Part shown: in pieces, positions 8,665 to 16,542 of the stretch
How positions within the stretch are numbered: position 1 is the first letter of the stretch
How the letters are laid out: every line of letters begins with the position of its first letter
NCBI GenBank assembly: GCA_003123965.1
Contig: NNSL01000498.1
Coordinates: 1 to 22,322, forward strand
Reading direction: 5' to 3'
DNA: 22,322 bases
Source: Balneolaceae bacterium SMO_bin1
GTDB taxonomy: Bacteria > Bacteroidota > Rhodothermia > Balneolales > Balneolaceae
Notes under the pieces: model-generated
What the model saw: only the letters and a program-made list of their open reading frames with translations
What the model was told of the DNA's origin: nothing
Databases searched by the model: none
Position numbers and translations under genes: made by a program

Positions 8665-10038
8665 ATGAAAAACCACCTTTTATATTTCCTATTAAGTGCC
8701 CTGCTGGTTGGTTGCGCTGCCAAACAGTCTGTAGATGCTGATCTTGCCATTGAAAATGTGCACGTCATTTCAATGAACAGCAAGCAAATTGACTCGAACC
8801 GTACCGTATTAATTAAGAACGGAAAAATCAGCGAAATCCTGCCTTCAGCTGACATTCAGGTTGCCGATGGTATTGAGCGAATTGACGGAAGCGGCCGTTA
8901 CCTCATTCCCGGTCTTTCCGAGATGCATGCGCATATCCCTTCGGGTGATGCTTCCCGCGCTTATATTGAAGACGTGCTTTTTCTATATCTGGCCAATGGA
9001 ATCACCACTATACGTGGCATGCTGGGCGATCCACTACATTTGGAGTTGCGCGAGCAGGCTGCCAATAACGAACTCGTAAGTCCGCTCATTTATACGTCTG
9101 GACCGGGATTTGGTGGCAATATTGAATCACCTGAACAGGCTAGGCAGCAGGTTCGCGACCAGCACGAGGCCGGCTACAATTTTCTGAAAATATTTCCCGG
9201 TCTCACACTCGAAGAATACAATGCTATTGCCGAAGAAGCCCAAAATGCAGGTATCGAATTTTCGGGTCATATCCCGGCCTCCGTTGGGTTGAATCGCGCA
9301 CTCAAAGCCGGACAAGGCACCATCGATCACCTCGACAAGTACCCCGACGCACTGGTGACCGACAATGCAAACCGTGAGGATATTGAAAATCCGGGTGTGA
9401 TTTATTTTGGCATGCACCTGACTCCCTATATCAACCGCAAAAAAATACCCGAAGTAGTACAAGCAACCGTTGAGGCCGGAACCTGGAATGTACCCACCCA
9501 GGCGCTGCTTGAACACGTGTTAAGCACCAAACCCGCAAAAGAAATGGCTCAGCGTGCTGAGTTTCAATATATGCCTGATGAGCAGGTTCAGAATTGGATC
9601 GACAGCAAGAACTCCATCACCAGCAATGACATTTATTCCGAAGAGCTGGCCACCGAGTACCTTCAACTTCGGCGCGATATTCTCAAAGCCCTGCACGAAG
9701 CCGGCGCTGGAATCCTGCTTGGCTCCGATGCGCCGCAAATTTTTAATGTGCCCGGATTTTCGGCGCACGATGAACTTCGCTACCTCGTTGAAGCGGGACT
9801 GACCCCCTATGAAGCACTGAAAACGGGAACAGTGAATACTGCTCAATATCTTGGAGATACCAATAACAGCGGTACAATTGCAGAAGGAAAAGCAGCAAAT
9901 TTAGTATTGCTGCAAGAAAATCCGCTCGAAGATATTACAAACAGCGAAACTATTGCGGGTGTGATATATCGCGGCAATTGGTTGAGCCAAGAAGAAATTA
10001 AGCAGCGCCTGCAAGCTATCGCCGAAAAACATAATTAA
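8665..10038 (+). CDS. amidohydrolase family lipoprotein
   Basis: Metal-dependent hydrolase of the amidohydrolase superfamily (imidazolonepropionase / Xaa-Pro dipeptidase-like branch), 457 residues, predicted to be anchored as a lipoprotein. With the ATG at 8665 it begins MKNHLLYFLL..LLVGC, a signal peptide ending in a lipobox with Cys17. A TTG at 8641 and an ATG at 8644 lie upstream in frame but only lengthen the signal region, so 8665 is preferred. Metal ligands expected for the family are all visible: HAH at 88-90, Lys175 (probably carbamylated) in FLKIFPG, His202 in SGHIP, His222 in IDHL, and Asp355 in LGSDAP. The C-terminal GTIAEGKAANLVLL closes the composite beta-sandwich domain. It follows the Kef antiporter by 24 bases. 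Substrate is unknown; a dipeptide or cyclic amide is plausible. Confidence 0.9.
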   Translation: MKNHLLYFLLSALLVGCAAKQSVDADLAIENVHVISMNSKQIDSNRTVLIKNGKISEILPSADIQVADGIERIDGSGRYLIPGLSEMHAHIPSGDASRAYIEDVLFLYLANGITTIRGMLGDPLHLELREQAANNELVSPLIYTSGPGFGGNIESPEQARQQVRDQHEAGYNFLKIFPGLTLEEYNAIAEEAQNAGIEFSGHIPASVGLNRALKAGQGTIDHLDKYPDALVTDNANREDIENPGVIYFGMHLTPYINRKKIPEVVQATVEAGTWNVPTQALLEHVLSTKPAKEMAQRAEFQYMPDEQVQNWIDSKNSITSNDIYSEELATEYLQLRRDILKALHEAGAGILLGSDAPQIFNVPGFSAHDELRYLVEAGLTPYEALKTGTVNTAQYLGDTNNSGTIAEGKAANLVLLQENPLEDITNSETIAGVIYRGNWLSQEEIKQRLQAIAEKHN

Positions 10039-10112
10039 TTAAAATAGCTATACTATTCCCATTTTTCGGCCGATCGGAACAAGGACATTTATAAGGAACA
10101 AACTACTGATCC

Positions 10113-11473
10113 TCAACTTGAGAGTTTGCCAATCAAATTTCGAATTCTATCCTCAGGAGACCTTTTCCGCTGACGAATATCGTATATAACCACGGCTAAA
10201 ACTACAAGGTACTCTAGCGCTATCAGCCAAAGACTTTCGGTGTAAGCCGGCGTTCGATAGGCAAAATAGGTCAATGGAATGACGGCCGACCATAGCACGG
10301 GAAACATCAACCCGGCCAGCGGGGCAAAGGCCACCAGCGAAGTCACGTACCACGGGTGAACCGTTGTTGAAAACAGGTAATAGATGCCGAAACATGCGAT
10401 GTACATCACCGGCAGGTTTGTTAGTGATGCCCGGCGATATTTCCACGATATCGCCACAATTAAAACCGTACTAAGCATCGCCAAACGCGGGGCGGCGGTT
10501 TGAATGATGTTATAGTCGTACATCTCAAATCCAATCCAGCGCACCAAGTAGTAGATGCTGGCATTAAACTCGAATGACTGAAAGTAAAGTCCAAGGCTGT
10601 CGCTAAAAATTTTAGCAAAAAGTTTGATCCAAGAATGGCAGATGTAGTATCAGCGTGCCCTGCAGCCAAAACACCAACCAACTCCGATGACTTTTTCCAA
10701 CCGATACTGAATACCAGGTACGGCAATAAAATAAGCGGTAGCAATTTTGTGTTAACGGCAAGCACGAAACAGCCTGCAGCAAACCAAAGTCGATTTTTCA
10801 GGAAAAGGTAGTAGCCCAAAAGCAGGAAAAAGATCATCACTGCCTCGAAGTGCAGGTTGCCTGTAAGTTCCAATATTACCAGCGGATTGAGCGCGTAAAT
10901 GAACAACCATTTCGCCGATAAATCGAAATGATCAAGCAGCCTTTTTAAAATGATGATAGAGCCAATTTCGGCTCCGATAATAAGAAGCCTCATTACTATA
11001 ATATTTCCCATCCATTCTGTGCCAAAGAGACTTGCGGCCAAGGCAAATATATACTGGTTCACCGGGGGATATACGGTAAAGTATTCGGGGGAATTGAGGT
11101 TTTGAAACAGCTCGGCGGATAAAAACTCCGGCAAACCATTCTCCATGAAAAATTTGGGCGTATTCAGAAACGGATTTATTCCGTTTATCAGCAGGTTTCC
11201 ATCCCAGATAAAGCGGTAAAAATCGTCGGAAAGGGTAGGCATTGAAAAAAGCAGGGTGATACGAAATACAACAGCCGCGCCGATCATCCATTTAAAGCTT
11301 TCAATGTAATCATCAACCCACCGAACCGAGAAGTAGTAACTGACAAATAGAACAGCAAAAACTGATATTAATGCGCCAAAATTGCTGCGTTCAATGCCGT
11401 ACCCGATCACTCCGAACCCCACCAGCGAAATGATAAAAAGGAGGGGTAACCGATAGCGACTGATCGAGTTCAT
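10113..11473 (-). pseudogene. GT-C (GT87/DUF2029-like) mannosyltransferase, broken by two +1 frameshifts
   Basis: Multi-membrane-spanning glycosyltransferase of the GT-C fold, which moves a sugar from a polyprenyl-phosphate donor at the outer face of the inner membrane. The N-terminal part (11473 to about 10660) carries SDDFYRFIWDG at 82-92, the acidic first-loop motif of the fold, and NPLVILELTGNLHFEA, typical of bacterial members. The frame is then lost. Removing one C from the CCC at 10658-10660 restores GTLILHLPFLDQTF, and removing one A from the AAAAA at 10617-10621 restores AKIFSDSLGLYFQSFEFNAS. This runs into the second open frame (to the stop at 10113), which carries more TM helices and HPWYVT. 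The repaired protein would be 452 residues, a normal size. Uncorrected frames: 10460-11473 and 10113-10547. The start is 1 base after the stop of the membrane GT2, so they are cotranscribed. Sequencing error and genuine decay are both possible. Confidence 0.82.
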
Positions 11474-11474
11474 T

Positions 11475-12971
11475 TCAGCGGGTGGATTTTAGTACTTTTT
11501 CCCGAATTGAATACCCAAAAATAGTGCTAAAACCAAAGAATAGCATCAGGTGAAAGGGCAGCATGCCCCAATCATTGACTGCAAATGCCATACCGATGCC
11601 GCCTAAAAAATAAAGCGCGAGCAGTCCCTCGACTATTGAAACAGCATCCAGCTTTTTGATCAGGTATTTGTTATCCGACCACGAATCAGAAAGCTTGGTG
11701 ATGTTGAATTTCGGTGTACGAATAAAGGGCGACGCCTTGCCCAAATACCCTTTTATGACCGCAATTGAATTGTGCACCGAAAGCGCCATAGAAATGGACA
11801 AGAACACCGGAAACATGATTGCAAATGCTTTGGCTTTTTTGAAACTCTGCCCTTCTTCGCGCAAAAAGGGCGCGCCGTAAAACGCCATCCATCCCAAAAG
11901 CCCTACAATAAAAAAGCTTGCCGCGATGAAAAATGCATTTAACTCAGGCTGCACGCTTTTCAGCCAAAGAAGCGGCACGCTGAGGACCGAAATAAGCAAA
12001 ATGAAGATAAAGATACTGCTGCTGAGGAGGTGACTCGTGGCTTGAATTTTTTTGATAAGCGAGGAATCAGTCTGCCAGACGTCAGTCAAATGCTTTCGTG
12101 CAGACTCCGCCGCGCCCTTGGTCCACCGGTACTGCTGGGTTTTCAGCGCCGAAACCGCTACGGGCAGTTCGGCCGGTGCTACTACATCTTCCAAGAATTG
12201 AAAATCCCATCCGTTCATCTGCGCGCGGTAGCTGAGGTCTAAATCTTCGGTAAGCGTATCATGCTGCCAACCGCCGGCATCTTCAATACACTGCCGGCGC
12301 CAAACGCCCGCTGTGCCGTTAAAATTCATAAAATAGCCCGCCCGATTGCGTCCTTTTTGCTCAACGCTGAAATGCGCATTCAAGGCAAAGGCCTGCACTT
12401 TCGTCAGCAGCGAGTAATCTTGGTTGAGGTGTGTCCACCGTGTTTGCACCATGCCAATGTTTTCATCTTCAAAACAGGGCACGGTGTTCATCAGAAAATC
12501 AGCGTGCGGGGTGAAATCGGCATCAAAAATGGCGATAAATTCGCCCTTGGCCTGCTTCATGCCATAATCAAGGGCTCCCGCTTTGTAGCCATCGCGGGAA
12601 TCACGGCGCACATGCTTGATATCGATGCCTTCTTGCTGAAATTCCTGCACTTTTTCAGCGATGATTTGCACGGTCTCATCCGTTGAATCATCCAGAACCT
12701 GTATCTCCAGCTTGTCTTTTGGCCAGTTGAATGCAGCCACCGAATCAATCAACCGCTCTACCACATAGCGCTCATTATACACCGGCAGCTGCATCGTCAC
12801 CTGCGGAAATTCTTCAGCGGGACGACCGGACCAATCGGCCACCCGGTTGTCGTTTTTACGCTTTTTACTGAAGTACTGGTAGACCAAGTGCGCCTGTCCC
12901 ATTGTGTACAAGAAAATGGCCCCCAGGCCAATTCCGTAAAGGGAAATCAAAATGATGCTTAGAAAGTCCAT
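11475..12971 (-). CDS. membrane glycosyltransferase family 2, cellulose-synthase-like
   Basis: Processive-type GT2 of 498 residues in the inner membrane. It has an N-terminal TM helix (4-25), a cytoplasmic GT-A domain (about 55-290) and four or five C-terminal TM helices. All catalytic landmarks of the BcsA/ceramide-glucosyltransferase group are present: DD at 94-95, DAD at 150-152 (metal and UDP-sugar), TED at 241-243 (base) and QQYRW at 279-283. There is no PilZ domain, so c-di-GMP control as in BcsA is not indicated. It starts 8 bases after the upstream DPM-like gene stop, and the GT-C gene starts 1 base after its own stop, giving a tight three-gene glycan operon. The product could be an exopolysaccharide or a glycolipid; the sugar is unknown. 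Confidence 0.93.
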   Translation of the reverse strand: MDFLSIILISLYGIGLGAIFLYTMGQAHLVYQYFSKKRKNDNRVADWSGRPAEEFPQVTMQLPVYNERYVVERLIDSVAAFNWPKDKLEIQVLDDSTDETVQIIAEKVQEFQQEGIDIKHVRRDSRDGYKAGALDYGMKQAKGEFIAIFDADFTPHADFLMNTVPCFEDENIGMVQTRWTHLNQDYSLLTKVQAFALNAHFSVEQKGRNRAGYFMNFNGTAGVWRRQCIEDAGGWQHDTLTEDLDLSYRAQMNGWDFQFLEDVVAPAELPVAVSALKTQQYRWTKGAAESARKHLTDVWQTDSSLIKKIQATSHLLSSSIFIFILLISVLSVPLLWLKSVQPELNAFFIAASFFIVGLLGWMAFYGAPFLREEGQSFKKAKAFAIMFPVFLSISMALSVHNSIAVIKGYLGKASPFIRTPKFNITKLSDSWSDNKYLIKKLDAVSIVEGLLALYFLGGIGMAFAVNDWGMLPFHLMLFFGFSTIFGYSIREKVLKSTR

Positions 12972-12979
12972 GGATACTG

Positions 12980-13726
12980 CTACAAATACTTAAAAATCGT
13001 GTAAATAATTTTATAGCCTGCTTTAAAGGTGCCGCTCACCGTGCCGGATATTTTAGAAACGCCAATTCGCCGTTTGTAACTAACCGGCACCTCGGTGAAT
13101 CTTAGTCCTTGTTTTGCCGCTTTCACCTGCATCTCTACCGTCCAACCAAAGGTTTTGTCCTGCATATCCAGCTCCAGTAGTTTATCAAACTTGATAGCCC
13201 GAAACGGACCTAAATCGGTGAATGTTGCACTATAAAACAATTTCATGAGCCGCGTGGCCAGCCAGTTGCCAAAAATCTGCTGCGGCTGCATAGCGCCTTT
13301 CTCGCGTTCACCCAGGGCGCGCGAACCGATGACCATGTCAATATTTTGTTCAATAATTGGCTGTACCAGTCGGTCCATTTCATTGGGACTGTCGGAATAA
13401 TCGGCGTCCAGAAACACAACGATTTCCGGCGGATCCTCCATTTTTTTCAAGTACTCGATACCCTTCAGGCAAGCATTGCCGTAGCCGCGCTTGGGCTCAT
13501 CGAGCACCGTGGCCCCGGCATCTTCGGCTCGCAGTACCGTTTCATCTTTCGACGCATTGTTGATGACAATCACCTCCCGGACCAGCTCGTCCGGAATATC
13601 GCCGATCACCTTCCCAATTGATTTTGCTTCATTAAATGCGGGAATGATCACGCATATATCAGCTCGCTTTAAAGAGGAACCTGAATCCCATTCATATTTA
13701 ATATCCGAGGATTTCCGTGTCTGCAT
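12980..13726 (-). CDS. GT2 polyprenyl-phosphate mannosyltransferase-like (DPM1-like)
   Basis: Predicted cytoplasmic, membrane-associated GT2 that transfers a sugar from a nucleotide donor to polyprenyl phosphate. The 248 residues carry the DPM/DPG signature in order: VIIPAFNEAKSIG at 26-38, INNASKDET at 55-63, the metal-binding FLDADYSDSP (DAD at 107-109), GSRALGE at 134-140, TDLGPFRAI at 170-178 and the C-terminal KRRIGVSKISGT. It lacks the C-terminal TM/GtrA-like extension of the longer DPM enzymes. It is first in the glycan operon, 8 bases from the membrane GT2. The context suggests that it supplies the lipid-linked sugar used by the GT-C enzyme two genes downstream; that is inference. Mannose and glucose cannot be told apart from sequence alone. 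Confidence 0.9.
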   Translation of the reverse strand: MQTRKSSDIKYEWDSGSSLKRADICVIIPAFNEAKSIGKVIGDIPDELVREVIVINNASKDETVLRAEDAGATVLDEPKRGYGNACLKGIEYLKKMEDPPEIVVFLDADYSDSPNEMDRLVQPIIEQNIDMVIGSRALGEREKGAMQPQQIFGNWLATRLMKLFYSATFTDLGPFRAIKFDKLLELDMQDKTFGWTVEMQVKAAKQGLRFTEVPVSYKRRIGVSKISGTVSGTFKAGYKIIYTIFKYL

Positions 13727-13800
13727 TTGCTTATTCCTTAACTATATCATTAATCCTTTAATGTTCATTTTGGCTTGATCCAAAACGAACCAAAAATCAA

Positions 13801-13907
13801 GGCGGCGAATTCCTCGGCGGCGTTCGCTTGTTTTGCGCTGCACAATTTCGAAGGTCTTTTTCATTTATATAACAGTATCAAACTAATCACCAGAGCGAAA
13901 TTGTGCG
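13801..13907. repeat. inverted-repeat element between redox and glycan operons
   Basis: GCACAATTTCG at 13840-13850 is mirrored exactly by CGAAATTGTGC at 13896-13906, 11 perfect pairs around a 45-base AT-rich spacer, with three more pairs (two of them wobble) outside. Beside it, GGCGGCG occurs twice (13801-13807 and 13816-13822), with a small GCGAA/TTCGC hairpin (13805-13809 and 13823-13827). The spacer is not followed by a T-run, so it is not an obvious terminator. It may be a mobile-repeat remnant or an RNA structure that separates the two blocks. Confidence 0.45.
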
Positions 13908-13955
13908 GTCACGCTTCACTATACTCACATATTTCCGCCGATAAATTCGAGTCCA

Positions 13956-14918
13956 TTATTCATTTTCAAACCCTAGTTTTTGGCGCATTTCCTCATCAGA
14001 ATTGCTGTTCATTTGCCAGTACGGAGCTTTGATGGAGTGCGTACGCACAGACGTTGCCTGCAGCGTATCTCCTGCGCGCGTCTGCTGCGTTTCCACCCAG
14101 CCGGCAATGCGATAGGGCGATTGCGATTCGTAGACGATGGTTAAGCTGCGAGCTGCATTTTGGTATTCAAGCGAATAGCTCATCAGGCTGTCGCCGGGCA
14201 TCTCGCTGCCGGTCCATGGTTCTTTGGTGGCCACGGCACGCTCTACCGCCCATTTATCATGCGAACGGCGAATAGCAAAACTGGCCGGGATGATATTAAT
14301 TTCGCCCTCGGGCAACAACTGGGGCGAAAGGCGCAGTTTCGTCCACAATTCATCTTCGAGCCAAACGGGATTGAGTGAGGCCTCATAATCGGCTTCATTC
14401 TCAAAATAGGAATGCCCGGTTACCTGGTACTGTCCATCGCTTAAATTCAGCTGCGAATACACAACCCCGCACCACTCCTGTGTAGAATGTGAAACTTTAA
14501 GGGATCGCGGATGGTCATTCACACTGATCGGGGTGAATGTTGATGTCATCACCTTGTACTCGTATATGCCGGTCATGAACTCTTCCAGATGATTCAGTTT
14601 CAACACCGTTTCATGCGGGCGGCCATCGGCGGGTGATTCCAGTTTTACCTGCGGTTCGGTTAGAAAATCTTCGGTCACAAATATCATCATCGCATGGCCA
14701 TCGCGCACTTCGCCGTACCGAATGCGCTGGAGATCATATCGGTTTAATTCCGCTTCACCGGCGTACCAGTAGTCTTTGAAATCCTGCGTTTGCACCGTTA
14801 CATCCGACAGATCAGGACCTGTATTACCTTGGTTAGATTCTTCAGTACTGCAAGCGGTAATTAACCCTAATGCAAATACAGCTATTATTGAGTTTCTAAA
14901 GAGAGTTAAATTTATCAT
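13956..14918 (-). CDS. conserved lipoprotein of the redox cluster, function unknown
   Basis: Predicted lipoprotein of 320 residues: the signal peptide ends in LITAC with the lipidated Cys23. The mature part carries DYWYAGEAELNRYDLQRIRYG at about 49-69, FVTEDF at 80-85, MTSTF at about 124-128 and QEWCG at 147-151. From memory, Bacteroidota have a conserved family with exactly these blocks, often labelled 'septum formation inhibitor Maf'. That label does not fit: nothing here resembles the Maf nucleotide pyrophosphatase, and Maf is cytoplasmic. The start ATG overlaps the stop of the Fe-S gene (ATGA, 14915-14918), which implies translational coupling and a shared job. Function is unknown; I infer an envelope partner of the membrane Fe-S protein. 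Confidence 0.78.
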   Translation of the reverse strand: MINLTLFRNSIIAVFALGLITACSTEESNQGNTGPDLSDVTVQTQDFKDYWYAGEAELNRYDLQRIRYGEVRDGHAMMIFVTEDFLTEPQVKLESPADGRPHETVLKLNHLEEFMTGIYEYKVMTSTFTPISVNDHPRSLKVSHSTQEWCGVVYSQLNLSDGQYQVTGHSYFENEADYEASLNPVWLEDELWTKLRLSPQLLPEGEINIIPASFAIRRSHDKWAVERAVATKEPWTGSEMPGDSLMSYSLEYQNAARSLTIVYESQSPYRIAGWVETQQTRAGDTLQATSVRTHSIKAPYWQMNSNSDEEMRQKLGFENE

Positions 14919-16474
14919 GCTGCTAATTCACTGTTCATTTTAATGCCATCGTCGGTGATCGTGAAGGCTTTGGGTTCGTTAAAGCGGCCTTCCTCGGGAC
15001 CATTTTCCAGCCTGAGCACGCCGCGCGGACAAACCGAGGCGCACACACCACAACCTACGCAGGAAGATCGCACAATATTCTGCCCACGTTGCGCGTACCA
15101 GCGCACATCGATGCCCATCTCGCAATAGGTCGAACAGTTTCCGCACGAAATACATTGCCCGCCGTTGGTTGTGATGCGAAATCGCGATTTGAATCGCTGT
15201 ACCAGGCCAAGGTACGCTGCCAACGGACATCCGAAGCGGCACCATACGCGGTTGCCCATAAACGGATAGAAACCAACACCGACTACGCCAGCAAACACTG
15301 ATCCAATGGCAAAGCCGTACCAACTACGCAAATTGTAGGTATTGAAGCCCAACAAACTGCTACTGCCGGTAAAATAAGTATAAAGCACGCCGGCGGTCAT
15401 CACGGTTACTAATACCAAAACACCATGCACCATCCAGCGCTCAATTTTCCATGCGCTAAGCGATTTATCCGAGAGCTGCCGGTGCGGATCGCCCAGTGTT
15501 TCGGCCAGTCCCCCGCAGCCGCACACCCACGAGCAGTACCAGCGCTTGCCGTAGAAATAAGTGATCACCGGCACGGCTATCACAATCAACCCAATGCCCC
15601 ATACAAGCATGAATATGCCCAAGGTACCACTGCTGGTAAAAATGTCGATCTGGTAGCCATAAAACATATCGTGCTTGAGCGGCCAGATATTTTTGAAATC
15701 GTAGTACGGTTGATTGAAGGCCACAAGCAGTTCCGGAATGATAAAAGCAAAGGCCGTTTGGAAAAACATTACCGAGCCGGTGCGAATTTTGTGATAGGTG
15801 CTGTGGCGATATTTAATGAACATGCGCACGCCCATCACCACAATGGCCAGCGTGTAAAGCAAGCCGTACAAAAACCACTGGCTGGCGCCCTCACCCTTAA
15901 TGGCATAACTGAGCGGATCTACCATGTTAATCCAGTTAGCGATGTATTCCGGGTACCAATAGAGCAACACGTAAAACACAATCAGCAGTGAGCCCATAAT
16001 GATGCCAATGGCCTTGCCACGGGTTGCGGGATTGTGATAGATATTATCGTTATGAATACCGGGCAGGTTGAGCCAGAGCTTAGGCACAAAATAGGTGATG
16101 GCGCCAAAACTAGCCAGACCAATGCTTAGCCAAAACATGAGCCACGCATTTTGGTTCAGAAAGCCACTGCTGGCAGCCTTGGTGATGTACAACCGGTACT
16201 GCCCCTGCTGATAACTGTTGATGTTGTTGCCGCCCGAAAGTTGTTGGCTGCCCCGACTGATGCCGTCGCGCAGATCCGCAATAAAGCCCACTTTGGAATC
16301 GTATGTTTGCCCGAACATGGGCCGCAGTTCATTCATAACGGCCGACAGGTGCGTTTCATCGCTGATGTTCTGGTCCAATATCTGCTCGGTCAGGCGGTAC
16401 TCGTTCATGCTCAGCGTGGCCATAAAAATCAGCAATCCGGCAACAAACAAGGTCAAGCCGATATATTTTATCAT
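14915..16474 (-). CDS. NosR/NapH-like membrane 4Fe-4S protein
   Basis: Inner-membrane electron-transfer protein of 519 residues. A TM helix at 5-20 is followed by a short extracytoplasmic segment (about 24-107), then about seven TM helices. Cys-rich motifs of the NosR/NapH/CcoG type follow: CSWVCGCGG at 314-322 and CRFGCP at 412-417. The C-terminus has two ferredoxin-type clusters with ligands Cys441, 444, 447, 451 and Cys472, 475, 478, 482. The FMN-binding domain of full NosR is absent. It is preceded by the FAD oxidoreductase and overlaps the downstream lipoprotein gene by 4 bases, so the three form one operon. The likely role is to pass electrons between a cytoplasmic flavoprotein and the envelope; the acceptor is unknown. 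An 18-codon reading frame ends 9 bases before this ATG in the same frame and may be a lost N-terminus. Confidence 0.88.
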   Translation of the reverse strand: MIKYIGLTLFVAGLLIFMATLSMNEYRLTEQILDQNISDETHLSAVMNELRPMFGQTYDSKVGFIADLRDGISRGSQQLSGGNNINSYQQGQYRLYITKAASSGFLNQNAWLMFWLSIGLASFGAITYFVPKLWLNLPGIHNDNIYHNPATRGKAIGIIMGSLLIVFYVLLYWYPEYIANWINMVDPLSYAIKGEGASQWFLYGLLYTLAIVVMGVRMFIKYRHSTYHKIRTGSVMFFQTAFAFIIPELLVAFNQPYYDFKNIWPLKHDMFYGYQIDIFTSSGTLGIFMLVWGIGLIVIAVPVITYFYGKRWYCSWVCGCGGLAETLGDPHRQLSDKSLSAWKIERWMVHGVLVLVTVMTAGVLYTYFTGSSSLLGFNTYNLRSWYGFAIGSVFAGVVGVGFYPFMGNRVWCRFGCPLAAYLGLVQRFKSRFRITTNGGQCISCGNCSTYCEMGIDVRWYAQRGQNIVRSSCVGCGVCASVCPRGVLRLENGPEEGRFNEPKAFTITDDGIKMNSELAA

Positions 16475-16483
16475 CGACGCGGT

Positions 16484-16540
16484 TTATGCTCGGAATCGGG
16501 TAATTTCCGCGATGGTACGATCTAAATCCTGATCATTCAT
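16484..16540 (-). CDS. 18-residue reading frame before the Fe-S gene: leader peptide or severed N-terminus
   Basis: The frame reads MNDQDLDRTIAEITRFRA and then TAA. It starts 2 bases after the repaired stop of the FAD gene (16543) and is in the same frame as the Fe-S gene, whose ATG lies 9 bases after the TAA. The tight spacing is what a real gene start in this operon would look like. It could therefore be the true N-terminus of the Fe-S protein, cut off by a nonsense change or sequencing error, or a very small coupled ORF. It has no recognisable motif, and chance remains possible. Confidence 0.3.
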   Translation of the reverse strand: MNDQDLDRTIAEITRFRA

Positions 16541-16542
16541 AC

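Noticed and set aside
10070..10112. CCGATCGG palindrome between amidohydrolase and GT-C genes as a terminator or operator
   Set aside because: The palindrome has no room for a loop, no T-run follows on either strand, and no regulator for it is evident.
13775..14032. 85-codon plus-strand reading frame across the inverted repeat
   Set aside because: It overlaps the end of the lipoprotein gene on the other strand, and its composition follows the repeat rather than a protein family.
13956..14918. Maf nucleotide pyrophosphatase (septum inhibitor) as the identity of the redox-cluster lipoprotein
   Set aside because: The protein has a lipoprotein signal and none of the Maf motifs; the label for this family appears to be a database carry-over.
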